Of a stretch of 64,000 nt of DNA, positions 23,728 through 35,007 are shown piece after piece; the first letter of the stretch is position 1; every line of letters starts with the position of its first letter. The stretch is from Volvariella volvacea V23. Lineage: Eukaryota > Basidiomycota > Agaricomycetes > Agaricales > Pluteaceae. The stretch lies in contig KB722738.1 of assembly GCA_000349905.1 (NCBI GenBank), positions 1,625,132 through 1,689,131 on the forward strand, written 5' to 3'. The notes under the pieces were generated by a model, which was not told the origin of the DNA, searched no databases, and worked only from the letters and a program-made list of their open reading frames with translations. The position numbers were made by a program, and so were the translations under genes.

Positions 23728-24917
23728 TCACACCTCATATCCAGCCCTTTTTAGTGCTCGTCGCAGCTGCCCTGCCGTGCGTTGATCATAATTGAGTTTA
23801 TGATCCTTCGCCATCTTCTCTACATCCCGCCCATATCTTTCCACCAGTCGCGTAAGGTAGGCGATTTCACCCGATGAAGATTGTCGAGCCCCGACACCCG
23901 AAATGGATATTGCCAGCGTATTGGTCGCGGTGGCCGGCGCCGATATTTTCTCTAGTTCTGCCATGTTGATGAGAAGGACAAGTAAGTTCCATGACCCTCT
24001 TTTGCACGTCAAAGCGGAGCTATGTGATGGGTAAAGAGTATTGTGACTACCAGGGGAAGGGAACGGCACCCCCGTCGGCAGAATCGGGGCGAAGCAGAAA
24101 CGCTATTCCTTGCATCACCAACTGCAGAACCGCCTCACACATTGAATGCACCAGGTTGGGTGAGGAAGGGATGACAGCCCCACGGCAATTCTAGGGCCGG
24201 GACAGAAATCCCCCATCCGCACTATCTGCTTGCGCCCTCTGCGGTCACAGCGACGAGACCAACACAAAATAGGCCTAAAAGACTAATCGACAACTCACCT
24301 GCGACCAATTTTTGTTCTGTGCGTCTTACCGAATTCCCAGCCCATTTGTGTAGAACACCGCTTTCCACGAATACCTCCTCTAGCGCCTCACCCCCTTGCT
24401 TAGACAATCCCTCTTCGACCTCTTCAGCTAATTGAACTCCTGTGATGTTCCCTGCTTCGTCTCGTATGAATTTTCCATATCCTTTGGGGATATCAGCAGT
24501 GGTATCGGGTTCAGGCGGTATAAGGTTCGATTGATTGATGTGCGTAGCCTGTGGGGTCAGGTGTGTGGGCTCTGTTCCACCAGAGCCCGTTGGATTCAAG
24601 TCCTGTATGAGTCCCAACGCAGCATAGCTATCTTTGGTTAATGCATAGAACTCGGAAGATTGGAGTTTCACAGGAGAAGGAAGTGATTGCCCTTGCTTAT
24701 AAACTCACTTCTGCCGAATAGTTTTATTCTTATCCCAAGCGTTTTGTATGAGTTTAGGGCCACGAATAGCTTAAACGGCAGTTACAAGGTAACACACGCA
24801 TACACCAAGAAGAAACCTACGAGGCATCTTCTTCAGATTTCGTTTTGCATGCCTGGAGTGAGAAACAGGTTTATAGCTAGATGACTTTAGCTTGCGGCGT
24901 TGGCGCGGGTTTGTCAT
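23728..24917 (-). CDS. NOP16: Ribosome biogenesis protein NOP16
   Basis: A nucleolar factor for 60S subunit assembly. The start at 24915-24917 gives MTNPRQRRKLKSSS, a basic N-terminus. Splicing with acceptor TTTAAG yields MPPIRGPKLIQNAWDK, then TIRQNYAALGLIQDL, which matches the Nop16 N-terminal motif. Further on, KGYGKFIRDEAGNITGVQL is followed, across an intron of about 330 bases, by AELEKISAP and the C-terminal YLTRLVERYGRDVEKMAKD and TAGQLRRALKRAGYEV. The long intron is unusual for this window, where about 50 bases is the rule. Confidence in identity is high; the exact boundaries of the long intron are less certain. Confidence 0.87.
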
Positions 24918-25083
24918 AATGTGCGAGCAACGAACGAGAGATGTATCTGCGTCGTTGGATGTGGATGATCTACGAATTTTCTTTATGATTGTTGGCACGT
25001 GAGCCATTCGGGAATTTCCGTCAGTTGAGCCCGCCGTGCTCCGTACAGCTCAAGTTTTCTGCTTTCAACCCGATACCTTTGCA

Positions 25084-25452
25084 ATGTCCCGCCTCGTTCT
25101 TGAATCGCGAACTCCAATCAGCATCGCTACTACCGTATGCCCTTCCAAGATGTGATTTGCAAAAGTCGTCTGACTTTCTACAGTTCGGAAGGCGCTGGGC
25201 GACCAGTGCCGGAATTTGGGGAGCTGGTGCAGGAACAGCTGCACTTTTTGTATGTCTATCGACTTCATGTTCATGCGCGTATTGATATAGGTTCAGGTGC
25301 TTTCTGTAACGCCATTGGTGAAACGCGAGTTCCTTTCCAAGGTCCCCGTGGTGCGTAAGAACCAAATAGTAACTGGATCGCCCTTACATTATAGTTTATA
25401 GCTGGGGAATTATTACGAGGACAAAACACCAGCTTCCGATAAACCATTCTAG
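25084..25452 (+). CDS. QCR10: Ubiquinol-cytochrome c reductase subunit 10
   Basis: A small single-span subunit of mitochondrial complex III. Exons are 25084-25134, 25184-25249, about 25297-25350 and 25402-25452, about 73 residues in total. The first intron (49 bases) has a clear CTGAC branch site before CTACAG. The protein has the anchor GIWGAGAGTAALF followed by LSVTPLVKREFL, then the diagnostic C-terminal YYEDKTPASDKPF and stop. The third exon could instead begin at 25291, adding two residues (VQ). No single open frame is long enough to show this gene; it appears only after splicing. It converges with the HAD gene, 104 bases apart. Confidence 0.9.
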
Positions 25453-25556
25453 ATACCCCACAACGCAATTCATCACTATTAGACTTTGCTGGCCGGTCAT
25501 AATAACGGAACACGGAACCATAGATTTGGATGTAGAGGAGTAGCAAGTATTGGATT

Positions 25557-26827
25557 CTACAATCTCGAATATCCACCGTCGCCGGGTATCTCTCCTGTCA
25601 AATCTAGATGAATTAAATTTTCCAGCTCTTTGACTGCTTTCAGGGTGCCCCCGATGGAAACGTCTGAGCAGGAATGAGTGACACTTCTACTCCCAGGTGT
25701 TCGTGTACTCACGGATTGTTTTCATCCCAAGTTCTTTGGCTGTTCTCAGATTCCTGCGTTGCATGCTCAGCAATGGCCAGGACCAGATAAAACATCACAC
25801 ACATGCCAATGTCATCCAGGAATACTACTTCTTGAGGCTCCACATTGTTTCGAGAGCACGCCAGGAGGTAGAATGCTGGGTCGGGTTTGCTATCGCTTGT
25901 ATGAGAGCTGGCGCTAATAGACGAACGGACCTACGTGCACATACCGGAGTCCCACCTCACTGCTGTCGCAGAAGTCATCAAACAGTTCGCGTAAATGGGC
26001 GGGGGCTGCGCCATTGTCCCACCCTAAAAACGTCAGTTCTGATGGCGGCACATCGACCCTCGAAAAATTGTTCGTGAGTGCAATTATTTTATGTTTCCCT
26101 GCCGCTGGATGTGCGAAAAAAAGAGGTATTACTCTTTTTCGTTACTGTTTAATAATAATGACACGTCCCACCTCTGATTCGTTGAATTGCCCGGCGCACG
26201 TGTGAATCGTATACGTTGGATTCACGCATCATTGCACCAAATAACTGTTAGTTTAGTGATGACCCAAGAAGTATGATATAAGTAGATAAGAGCGTACGTC
26301 ACGACCATTTACTTGAAGTTTGCCCGGTAGTGCTGGACAATCTATAACGGGAAGTTTAGACATGGCCAAGTATGTGGCAGGAGCACGGACCGATCCCCCG
26401 CCCTTCACAATAAGCTCGATACCTGGATGACGACTAGTATCGAGATATCTCTGTAGTTTGGAATACGAACCAAGCATTTCCGTTCACCGTGTCGGAGAGG
26501 TCCCGGTCGAACCCCTCGTAGAACTCCAGCAATCCCATTTCCCCGCGTTCAAATTTTTGCCATGCACCTTGTGCACCCCGGCCGGCGCTTCGAATTGTGC
26601 GCTGTAATTCGATCTCTGGGTGTTAAAGCGACGCCTATAACACTCACATGGAGCAGTTCAAGTAATTCGGTGGAAGTCCGAGGTCCCGTTCATATTTCGC
26701 GATCGCGATAAATGGGCTTCCCATCACCACTCCGCCAACCTAAGTTTGCTGACGCTGTTGGATACATTGAGAATGATGCAAAAAAATCTTCACTGACATC
26801 AAACATCACAGCCTTGAGGTCGGTCAT
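25557..26827 (-). CDS. HAD-superfamily hydrolase (ACAD10 N-domain-like)
   Basis: A predicted phosphatase-like HAD protein. The start at 26825-26827 (MTDLKAVMFD) splices with a GTCAGT donor to VGGVVMGSPFIAIAKYERDLGLP. Motif I is therefore FDVGGVV, with Gly where most HAD phosphatases have the second Asp. Similar FDxGGV motifs occur in the HAD domain of ACAD10-type proteins and fungal relatives. Motif II (IALTNNFS), motif III (LRKPDPAFY) and motif IV (VFLDDIGMN) are present, as is a late SIGGTLKAVKELE. It ends GGYSRL and stop at 25557-25559. At least six short introns interrupt the gene. The substrate is unknown. Confidence 0.85.
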
Positions 26828-28243
26828 TCTCAGTGTGCAGGACAAGAGGTAGGAGAGTTGCAAGCACCGTACCCAAGCGCTTGGTCGGGTCGGAAGCTTT
26901 CGTTTGCCGGGCTCAACCAATCCCAGCCGATTCACTGCACCCTATCGGAAACTTTTTACCTCCCAATTTCAGGTGTAACTTCCGTCGCTCCTCGAAAATC
27001 AGCATGTGCGTCATCCAAACTAGACGAGCCCGAACTTTAAAGCCATCACAAATCGCTCCAAGGAAATGTCTAGCCGCCGGTCGCCAAGCACCTAGGCTCA
27101 GGGTGGTCACTCAATAACCATTCGCCCTGCGTGGGTGGGGTCAAATCTGCCCTCGGATAACATTTTCCCTTGTATCTCGTGTGGAGAATCGCTTGAGAAG
27201 AGTTGTGTCGAAATCGCAAGAGATCTCGAGCATCAGAAAGATTTTAGTCTAATGCCAATTATGCCATCACCTTATAATTTGGTATGCTACCCTGCCTTCT
27301 TCGTGAACTTCTCAATCAAATCAAACTATACTAGGCAGGTAGAAATGTTTTCGAACCTGCCGACTTTGCAAACCTTAAGCGTAATAAAGCCACTTTGGGA
27401 ACTGCCTTGTGGTAGCCTCGTGTTGTATAGACTCGCAATCGATAATGATGAACCAGTTTTTGAATCCTGTGACCCTCGGAGTTTACCACTCAGATCAAGG
27501 ATTGGACAGCACTCGAGGGCCCGTTGTGAAAATTACAACACTTTGCCTATCTCTAGCCATACAAATCAGCATTCCCATTGGGGTTGGTACAATGAGCCAA
27601 GCTCTTTCCGTGGACGACAAATGACGCATATCCGCTTGGACTACCCACATCAGCCGCTATCCGGGGGTTGTGGATGTTATACAGACCGACGCTAAGGAGA
27701 GCTTCATGGAGTAAGTTTTAATCAGTCGACTCACCGAGTATGAATCGTGTCTAATCCCATTGGCAGCGATGCTTTCATCCATCATGAATAGCTAGCTATC
27801 TTTAGGGCCGTGATATCAGGAGTGCGTGATTGCCTATCTTAATGACAGACCTTGAGAAGGACGATGATCGCCTAACGTAGCTTCCGTAGGAGGTGGGGGC
27901 AGATCGGCGGGCAAGCTGAGTCATCCAATAAGTACAGGAAAAGAAAGCAAAAAAGCAGGATTCGGCCTTGAAGAATTATGCAAGCGATAGCTCGCACGCA
28001 TGCCCCATCCCGAATGTTAAGGACCATGGGCTCTGCTATATAGCACAAAAGAGCTCACTACCTACGTCAACGCTCTCCACAATCGCTCCATCTCCCCAAC
28101 GCTATGCACCTGGTCACGAGCAGTCTGCACTGGCCCCTATACTGCGGGCCAGCTTCCTAATCGAGGGACTGTGAAACAACAATACTATCGTGTACGACTT
28201 GACCTCGTATTTTTTGGTCCAAGACAACACTGCTCACAATACG
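26828..28243. other. Gene-poor spacer of 1.4 kb
   Basis: Divergent intergenic region between the HAD protein and zinc-ribbon copy 2. An open frame of 186 codons on the plus strand (27135-27695) lacks recognisable motifs and typical short-intron structure, so I do not call it a gene. No transposase or long repeat was seen. Confidence 0.5.
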
Positions 28244-28806
28244 ATGGACTTCTTTTGTGAGTCCCGACCTAATCACTGCTACCACAGACGCTCACCCGTG
28301 TAAACTAGGCATACCCATAATCTGTGAGTTTCGTCCATAAGTGGAGTACGAGACCTGTTGACGTGCATGCTCTCTGCAGGCGGCTGCCAGACAAGAGTCA
28401 AACCCGAGGGTGATCAAAGTCCAAGGATATGTCCAAGGTGTCACAACGGTGAGCATGTCTGCACCCTTCATTACTACGCCGTAACCTGAAGTACCCAGCG
28501 GCCGTTACCCGAGCCAAGAGGAAGGAGTGGTTTGAGCTCTGCTTTGTACCCCTCATTCCACTGTCTAGCAAGCATATATGGCTATGTTCCATTTGCCAGT
28601 GGAGTGTCCCACAAGGAGGAGGGTAAGATAAATGCCTCATTCCTCGTGATTTGAGGCTGATAAATAGCTTTTGCGCTTCTGCGTCCTTTCCCAGATGGGA
28701 GCCCCAGCCGCCAAACGCAGGTGTATATAATTCGCCCTGGACGCGAGCAGGACCTGCCGGACAGAATTCTTCGCCATATGCTGTCCCGCCACCAGGATAT
28801 AAATGA
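28244..28806 (+). CDS. Small zinc-ribbon protein, copy 2
   Basis: Paralogue of the protein at 17853-18402, about 110 residues. Exon 1 starts ATGGACTTC; a 15-base exon 2 codes most of CIPII. The spliced start reads MDFFCIPIICGCQTRVK. Zinc ribbon pairs are GCQ, ICPRCHN and LCSICQW, with the conserved KEWFELCFVPLIPLSSKHIW between. The tail ends AVPPPGYK and stop. The second, third and fourth introns sit at the same codon and phase as in copy 1, while the first is shifted by about one codon. This supports origin by gene duplication rather than retroposition. Function is unknown. Confidence 0.8.
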
Positions 28807-29389
28807 GCCACACCATGCATCATACATGTACCATACCTCAGCATGATCTATCAAAGACGTGTCGGAAAGGAAAGATTGGCTACCAGTTGACTAACCCCCA
28901 GATAGCGTGACCCTTGTGGAGGTGAACATAGACCCGAACTTATTCGGTTCAATTAAGGTTTACTCATCTATCTGCTGTCGAGTTGAACGCTTCCCTGAGA
29001 CAAGCGAGGTAAGATCAAGCCTTAGAATAGTGGTAGGTTCAGAATCTGGGCGACAAAGTGAGCACGCTCGCTGTCGCTTGGCTATCAAGGGTTCATCTTT
29101 CTTAAATCATCAGCCACACGTATAGCCCATATGTTGAGGATGCTAGCTACTTTTCAGAGTTCCTGTAGGCTGTAGCAGCTGCGACGGTGTCTGCGTCGCA
29201 CCCCCTGTGCTCGGGTTCTGCGGGTAATGATCCGAATTGGGCTATGTTCGGCCGGGATGGGCGGTCTGTCCCGGCCTGACGCGTGTACAGCCGCAGCGCC
29301 CTGCCTTGTTACCCACTCCCCTTTTCAACCTCTGCCTCTCAGCCTTTCAACAGCACTTTTCGTCCCGCCCCATCGCCATCTAGTCCGCA
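28807..29389. other. Intergenic, YPT1 promoter region
   Basis: 583 bases with no supported gene. The last 100 bases before the YPT1 start are pyrimidine-rich (CTCTGCCTCTCAGCC around 29331), as is common just upstream of strongly expressed fungal genes. Confidence 0.55.
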
Positions 29390-30411
29390 ATGCACACAAG
29401 CGAATACGATTATCTCTTCAAACTTCTCCTCATTGGTGATTCTGGTGTCGGCAAGGTTCGTCAATCATCAGATCTAGCCCTGGTGCAACGTCCATGACCG
29501 GCGGAACTCATTTCATCATATAGTCCTGCTTGCTGCTGCGATTCGCAGACGATACATACACAGAGAGCTATATTAGTACCATCGGCGTTGATTTCAAGAT
29601 TCGTACCATTGAGCTAGAAGGAAAGACGGTTAAACTCCAAATCGTATGTGTCCCTCAATATCTGATTTCAGTTCTCTACATCTGCGCTGGTATCTCCACC
29701 GGTTCTCTTTGGGATCTCTTTATATGCAATTTCTAACCTATCTTGAACTTCCAGTGGGATACCGCAGGCATGTATCTGATGACTCGAGCAGACGATCACC
29801 TCTAATCAGCGCTCTGCACAGGACAAGAGCGGTTTAGAACTATCACATCCTCTTATTACCGTGGTGCACACGGTATCATCGTCGTTTACGATGTTACTGA
29901 TAACGGTGGGTGGGAGTTTGATTGTTGTAGCCTGCTCATGTGGCGGTGCTCATGATTTCTCATTGTTCAGACACATTCACGAATGTTAAGCAATGGCTCC
30001 AAGAGATCGACCGATACGCATCCGAAGGCGTGAACAAGCTCCTTGTCGGAAATAAATCCGACTTGACAAGCAAGAAAGTGGTAGAATACAGTGTTGCCAA
30101 GGTCCCTATTTCACCGTGCTATTGGCAGTGCTCGTATTGATCGCAACACTGCACTTCCAGGAATTCGCCGATCAACTGAATATTCCATTCCTTGAAACAT
30201 CAGCAAAGAATGCCACCAACGTTGAGCAAGCTTTCTTGACGATGGCTAAGCAGATTAAGGATCGGTAATAGCACGAATTCTCGTTCTTGGGCGTTTACTC
30301 ATATGATAACGCTATAGCACGGGATCCACGCCCACCACTGGAGCCGCAAAGTCTGCGACCGTCACACCAGGGCAGTCTGTCCAGTCTCAATCATCCGGGG
30401 GATGCTGTTAA
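29390..30411 (+). CDS. YPT1: Rab GTPase YPT1/Rab1
   Basis: Controls ER-to-Golgi traffic and autophagosome formation. The start at 29390 gives [17 protein letters not shown]. GTPase motifs are complete: P-loop GDSGVGKSCLLL, switch [15 protein letters not shown] (the Rab effector loop), WDTAGQERFRT, GNKSDL and ETSAKN. The protein ends SSGGCC, the double-Cys prenylation signal. The intron inside DTAGQE (29768-29821) has a GC donor (GCATGT) and CACAG acceptor, and the join restores DTAGQERF. About 203 residues are expected. The enzyme subunit that prenylates it, BET4, lies in the same window at 56038-57393. Confidence 0.96.
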
Positions 30412-31146
30412 GGGGATTAGTTTTTGTTCCTTGTAGTGTATTATGTCTGCGACCTATCCCATCGTCTAATCTGGTCCTCGTGCTCATTGGACTGCCACCC
30501 TACACAGTATCCAGACGACCTTCATCATATACTGTATTGCGCCTTTCCTTACTGTTCCTACACTGAAGTGACTTGTTTAGCCCACTACGTCGTCAAACCC
30601 TTGATTCCATGAACCGATCCGTCCATTTATGGTAACTGGCATTTCGTAGTAATGCAATACACAGTAGAGACAGAGTGCTTCCTGTTCTGTGAATAGCACT
30701 ATTTCCCATCCATTTGTCCACCACTATTGAGCCGGAAAAGCCTCCCCGGTTTGGTCTGGGAGCCGTGCTTTTGATGGTGCCACGCAGCATCTAGCAACCC
30801 GTGGCATTACTTGCGTTGACCCAAGGCTCGGAGTGGACCCTATTTAGGCAGGTAGTTTGATATGGTGTTGGAGTGGTAATCTCCTGATCGCAGAAGAGAT
30901 ATTGCGCGACGTGCCTAAGTCAGGAGATTCACAAGAGTCAGATGAATACGTCTGTACCTTGGAAATTTCGAGAAGCGGGACGTGGAAAGGCGTCTCGATT
31001 GAACAGCACTCACCATAATGTGAATGCAGCAGTACAGTAGGGTCACTCATGTGATATTAACAAACTACATCCCAGGGCATCACACCGCCAATCGTACCCG
31101 CAGTTGCATCCCTTCAAATTTAATGCTGATCTTACATGGCAAGAAT
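30412..31146. other. Intergenic, no gene seen
   Basis: 735 bases between the convergent 3' ends of YPT1 and the unknown gene downstream. Only short frames occur. Confidence 0.55.
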
Positions 31147-31959
31147 TTAGCGTAGGGTATGCATTACCCTTGGTCTACGCAGGCCCTCAGGTGGTCGCGG
31201 CTTCTTGGCGTTAGCGGGAGTGTGATCGCTAAACTTGTTGCTGTCCACCGCTAGCGATGGGATAGGAGCAGTAGGGAGATGATCGGGTTTCGCCAGCACG
31301 GCGATTAAATTAGAATTGGGATTGGGATCAATGTGAAGGCGCTTGATCATCGGATGGGGAAGTTGTTCCGCATCGATGTCTTCGTCCGTTTCAGAGCGTT
31401 TCCTTTTGGGTATTCGTTGGGTATAAGGGGGCTGGGAGAGATCTTCGTCAATGTCTGGGAGGAAATTGAATTGGAGGAATGTCGGGGAATGATAAGGAAG
31501 TGGAATTGGTGCAACCAGGGGAGCATTGCATATGACATGTGTCTGAGGCACCTGGGGTTCGAGTGCAAGCGCAGGAGGCGAGGAGGGATACATTGTCGGG
31601 GAGGATGTGTCAGTCGACGAGCACGGGGAGCTTGCCGATGGCGATGGCAAAGCTAGGAATAGATACATGAGAAATGACGTATGGTATGAAGAACTCTGGA
31701 TCAGCTTACATTCAGGTACTGAGAGATAAGGCGGTGAATTGTAGGACCAGACGGTGGCGTTGGGTGCTGGGAGGGAAGAGAAGAGCCCCGTCGTTGTGTA
31801 GTAGGGCTGCCCTGCCCTGTGCTTCGTTCGAGTACGGCGTTGAGGCATACTCCAACTCGAGTTACTGGCATCCGTCCAAGATACGGAATGCGTATCGAAG
31901 ATGCCCAGTGAGAGGTCCCCATGGGACGTATAGCACGGGTTATATGAGAGTTGGGCCAT
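31147..31959 (-). CDS. Uncharacterised Ser/Pro-rich protein
   Basis: I do not recognise it. The first ATG that fits is at 31957-31959 (MAQLSYNPCYTSHGD). An intron near 31650-31705 (GTAAGC...TTCCTAG) is likely, since the frame through it codes an unlikely hydrophobic stretch. The remainder is rich in Ser, Pro and Tyr, has a basic-acidic patch (RIPKRKRSETDEDID) that could be a nuclear localisation signal, and ends LRRPRVMHTLR and stop. Low complexity suggests a disordered regulatory protein. The open frame is long (294 codons including the intron), which supports a real gene. Confidence 0.55.
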   Translation of the reverse strand: MAQLSYNPCYTSHGDLSLGIFDTHSVSWTDASNSSWSMPQRRTRTKHRAGQPYYTTTGLFSSLPAPNATVWSYNSPPYLSVPECKLIQSSSYHTSFLMYLFLALPSPSASSPCSSTDTSSPTMYPSSPPALALEPQVPQTHVICNAPLVAPIPLPYHSPTFLQFNFLPDIDEDLSQPPYTQRIPKRKRSETDEDIDAEQLPHPMIKRLHIDPNPNSNLIAVLAKPDHLPTAPIPSLAVDSNKFSDHTPANAKKPRPPEGLRRPRVMHTLR

Positions 31960-32704
31960 GCTCAGCAAAAGGCTAAGTACTAAGTGACACGGGCTTGAGC
32001 TGGGGAGTAGAAGGGAGGGAACAAAATACATCTTGGGACAGGTACTTGTCTTATATTGGCCTGGGGTGAGACTGACAAGAACCGAGTCGGATAAGCGTAG
32101 TATATGACCGCCCTAGCTACGTAAGGATCTTGAGCACAGTTACCCAGAAATGCCGCATGGGTAATTATTGGGAGGTGTCGGCAGCAGTGCATGGAAGCAG
32201 CTAAACTCGGTGACAACAAATATTAGAGGGAAAGCAGTGACAGTTTAGGCAACCCAAGATAAAGGAGAACGGAAGTTGATATGACAAGCAACCCACGGGT
32301 CTGGGGGTGTGTTGGAGTGTATTGCCAGGGAATAACTGGGGTGTAACTGAGGATCAGCAGGAAAAAATTGCGATACCTGGACATGGGGTGGTACTGGCCG
32401 ATAGAATTGAGACCAGCATCAGGGATAGGCTCGTCCATCCAACAATGCCATCAGGCTACGCCACTTGCCCATCACTTGATCCTCTCCTTGCGCGACTCCA
32501 CCCACGCAGCCTTTGCTTTGGGTCTTGGCCTCCTGCCTTTCTGCTCTAGTCCTTGCCCCATTTCACACCCAGTTCACTCTGCGCACGCGTCTCTCAATTT
32601 TCGCTGGCCATCAGCCAATTCTGGTAATGCCACGGTCGTGCCTGCTCCGCCATCGGCTAATTCCAGACAGTTTGAAAAGGAACATTCACCTCAGAACCTC
32701 GACC
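31960..32704. other. Divergent intergenic region
   Basis: 745 bases between the unknown minus-strand gene and mL49. The plus strand shows short frames with no motifs. The stretch 32500-32700 is pyrimidine-rich and probably carries the mL49 promoter and 5' UTR. Confidence 0.5.
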
Positions 32705-33176
32705 ATGCTCGCCTCTGCGCTCAAAAGACTTGCCACTTCCACGCCACGCGGCCTGCAGTCACTGCGCTTTTTGTCAGCAGAGGCCTCGCCATCACACACA
32801 GCCCAGCAAACTTCGCAAGAAGTCAACTATCCGTACTTTGTAGCGCGCAATTCACGGGGTAACCTTCCCGTGTACACGGACATCCGGAATGGTGGAACAC
32901 GATACATGGTGTTAATCCGGAATGTGGACGGTCGTGCTCATGTGAGTGTCTTAGTCTCTTCGGTCTTGGGTTAGCCTGGCTGGGCTGTCACGTCAACTTT
33001 TCTCCTGACTTTCGCCACAGACGCTGGCAGAAGAGCTGGCGAAGACGCTGTTCGAATCTTCCTCAGCAGAAGCAGCGCGGATGAAGGTCAAGGTTGTGCA
33101 GTCCAGACACTTGGTGATAACTGGCGGTCGATGGAAACACCAGGTGATGGAATGGCTTGCCCGGAGGGGTTTCTAG
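32705..33176 (+). CDS. IMG2: Mitochondrial large ribosomal subunit protein mL49
   Basis: A component of the mitochondrial 54S/39S ribosomal subunit (Img2 family). The start at 32705 gives MLASALKRLATSTPRGLQS, a basic, hydroxylated presequence without acids. The mature part has YFVARNSRGNLPVYTD, then GGTRYMVLIRNVDG, and after one intron (about 32941-33020) TLAEELAKTLF, KVVQSRHLVITG and WLARRGF with the stop at 33174-33176. Length of about 130 residues fits the family. PDX1 follows on the same strand about 200 bases downstream, too close for a large promoter. Confidence 0.9.
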
Positions 33177-33380
33177 GACCGCATGGAACGATATGACAGT
33201 TCCGAACGGGACCAGCCTTATAGAGATTGGATTAATTGTAGAGCAAAATGACATAGGGTTAGGTCTTAATGAAAACGGAATTGATGGTGCATCATGCAGA
33301 TCGATTTCCTTCCAAGTTCCGAGTCTGAGCAAATTTCTGCAATAATCGCAGCCCATCTCCCAGTCTCTCTCGCTCCTACC

Positions 33381-35007
33381 ATGTCCACCACTGCCCAAAC
33401 CCCTCCCATCCCACACAGCGCAGGCAATGTTGCCCCGTCCACGGCACCCGCCCGCTCCACACAGATCGAGGGCAACAACCCCGGCACATTTAATGTGCGT
33501 CCTCCAATGCCCGTTGTCCTCCTGCCCTGACACCCTTTCCAGGTCAAGTCCGGGCTTGCCCAGATGTTGAAGGTCTGTCGAGCTGCGCAGCTCGCAACGC
33601 ATGCGCCGTGCTTACACATTTCCAGGGTGGCGTTATCATGGATGTCGTCAACGCAGAACAGGTAGATCGTTTTCCTTGGAGCATTTCCGTGAACCGTTTC
33701 TTGACCTATAATTAACAGGCAAGAATAGCCGAGGAAGCCGGCGCTTGCGCAGTGATGGCACTCGAACGGGTACCCGCAGATATCAGGGCAGAAGGTATGT
33801 CAGTGCAATGCGAGACAGGTGGCAGTCCTCACGCGATCATGTGTCGGTCGGTGCAGGCGGCGTCGCACGCATGGTCGGTTGGCTCTCTAAACATAATACA
33901 CAGAACGGGGTGTTAATCGATTGATAGAGCGATCCTCGCATGATTAAAGAGATCGTTGAAGCTGTCACCATCCCGGTAATGGCCAAATGCCGAATTGGTC
34001 ATTTCGTTGAGGCCCAGGTAAATTGGTCCTTCTGGCCATCACCTACTTTGGTCTTTGGGTGACGTATGATCAATAGATTCTGCAAGCTGTTGGTGTCGAC
34101 TACATCGACGAATCAGAAGTTCTTACGCCAGCAGACGATGAACACCACATCAACAAGCATGCCTTTAAAGTTCCATTTGTATGCGGCGCACGCAACCTTG
34201 GAGAAGCCTTGCGTCGCATCTCAGAAGGTGCTGCGATGATCCGAACCAAGGGAGAGGCAGGGACAGGGAACGTTGTCGAGGCTGTCCGCCACGAGCGGGC
34301 TGTCATGGCAGATATCAGACGTGCCAGTGCCATGAGTGAAGAAGAACTATACGCCTTTGCCAAGGACATTGGTGCACCTTTCCATCTTCTCAAGGAGACG
34401 GCACGCCTGAAACGCCTTCCTGTTGTCAACTTTGCTGCGGGAGGCGTTGCTACACCAGGTGAGGAGCTCGAGCGCGTATGTGTGATCTAGGCTGAAGATC
34501 TACGGCTAGCTGATGCCGCGCTGATGATGCAACTTGGGTGTGACGGAGGTAAGAGATTTATTCCAATACAAGTGATTCTGAACCTCAAACAACCCCAAGT
34601 TTTCGTTGGTTCCGGTATCTTCCATGTAGGTTTTGAAAGGTAGCACTCGATCCTGGGATACTAATTCCGTTACAAGTCTGGTGACCCCGCCAAACGTGCC
34701 CGTGCCATCGTGCAAGCAGTAGGTCGACGTCCAGTTACCCGGGTTCATATAATTGACGGTGTTGCAGGTGACCCATTACAACAACCCCAAAATTTTGGCA
34801 GAGGTTCGTTTTTACGTCTCATTCCACCCGCAGTGGAAGCCAAGTACTTACTGATCTGCGTGGTCAGGTCTCCGAGAATTTGGGCCCTGCTATGGTCGGC
34901 TTGACTATGTAAGGACACCCAGCACTGCGTTGCCTCTGTCTGACGCCGGACTCTTTTTCAGTGACAAGAATCTCAAGGGCGGTCGCCTTGCCGATCGCGG
35001 TTGGTGA
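33381..35007 (+). CDS. PDX1: Pyridoxal 5'-phosphate synthase subunit PDX1/SNZ
   Basis: Makes pyridoxal 5'-phosphate from ribose 5-phosphate, glyceraldehyde 3-phosphate and ammonia supplied by a PDX2/SNO glutaminase, which is not in this window. The start at 33381 gives a Thr/Pro/Ala-rich leader, then [29 protein letters not shown], catalytic-site MIKEIVEAV and [11 protein letters not shown], the second Lys region [12 protein letters not shown], and [15 protein letters not shown]. The end reads [12 protein letters not shown], stop at 35005-35007. The coding sequence is cut by about eleven short introns, several separating exons of 30-50 bases (for example around 33541-33570 and 34590-34626), which is dense for a protein of some 330 residues. 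Confidence 0.95.

Noticed and set aside
27135..27695. 186-codon open frame as a protein gene
   Set aside because: No motif, no supporting splice pattern and no clear start context; listed only as an observation.
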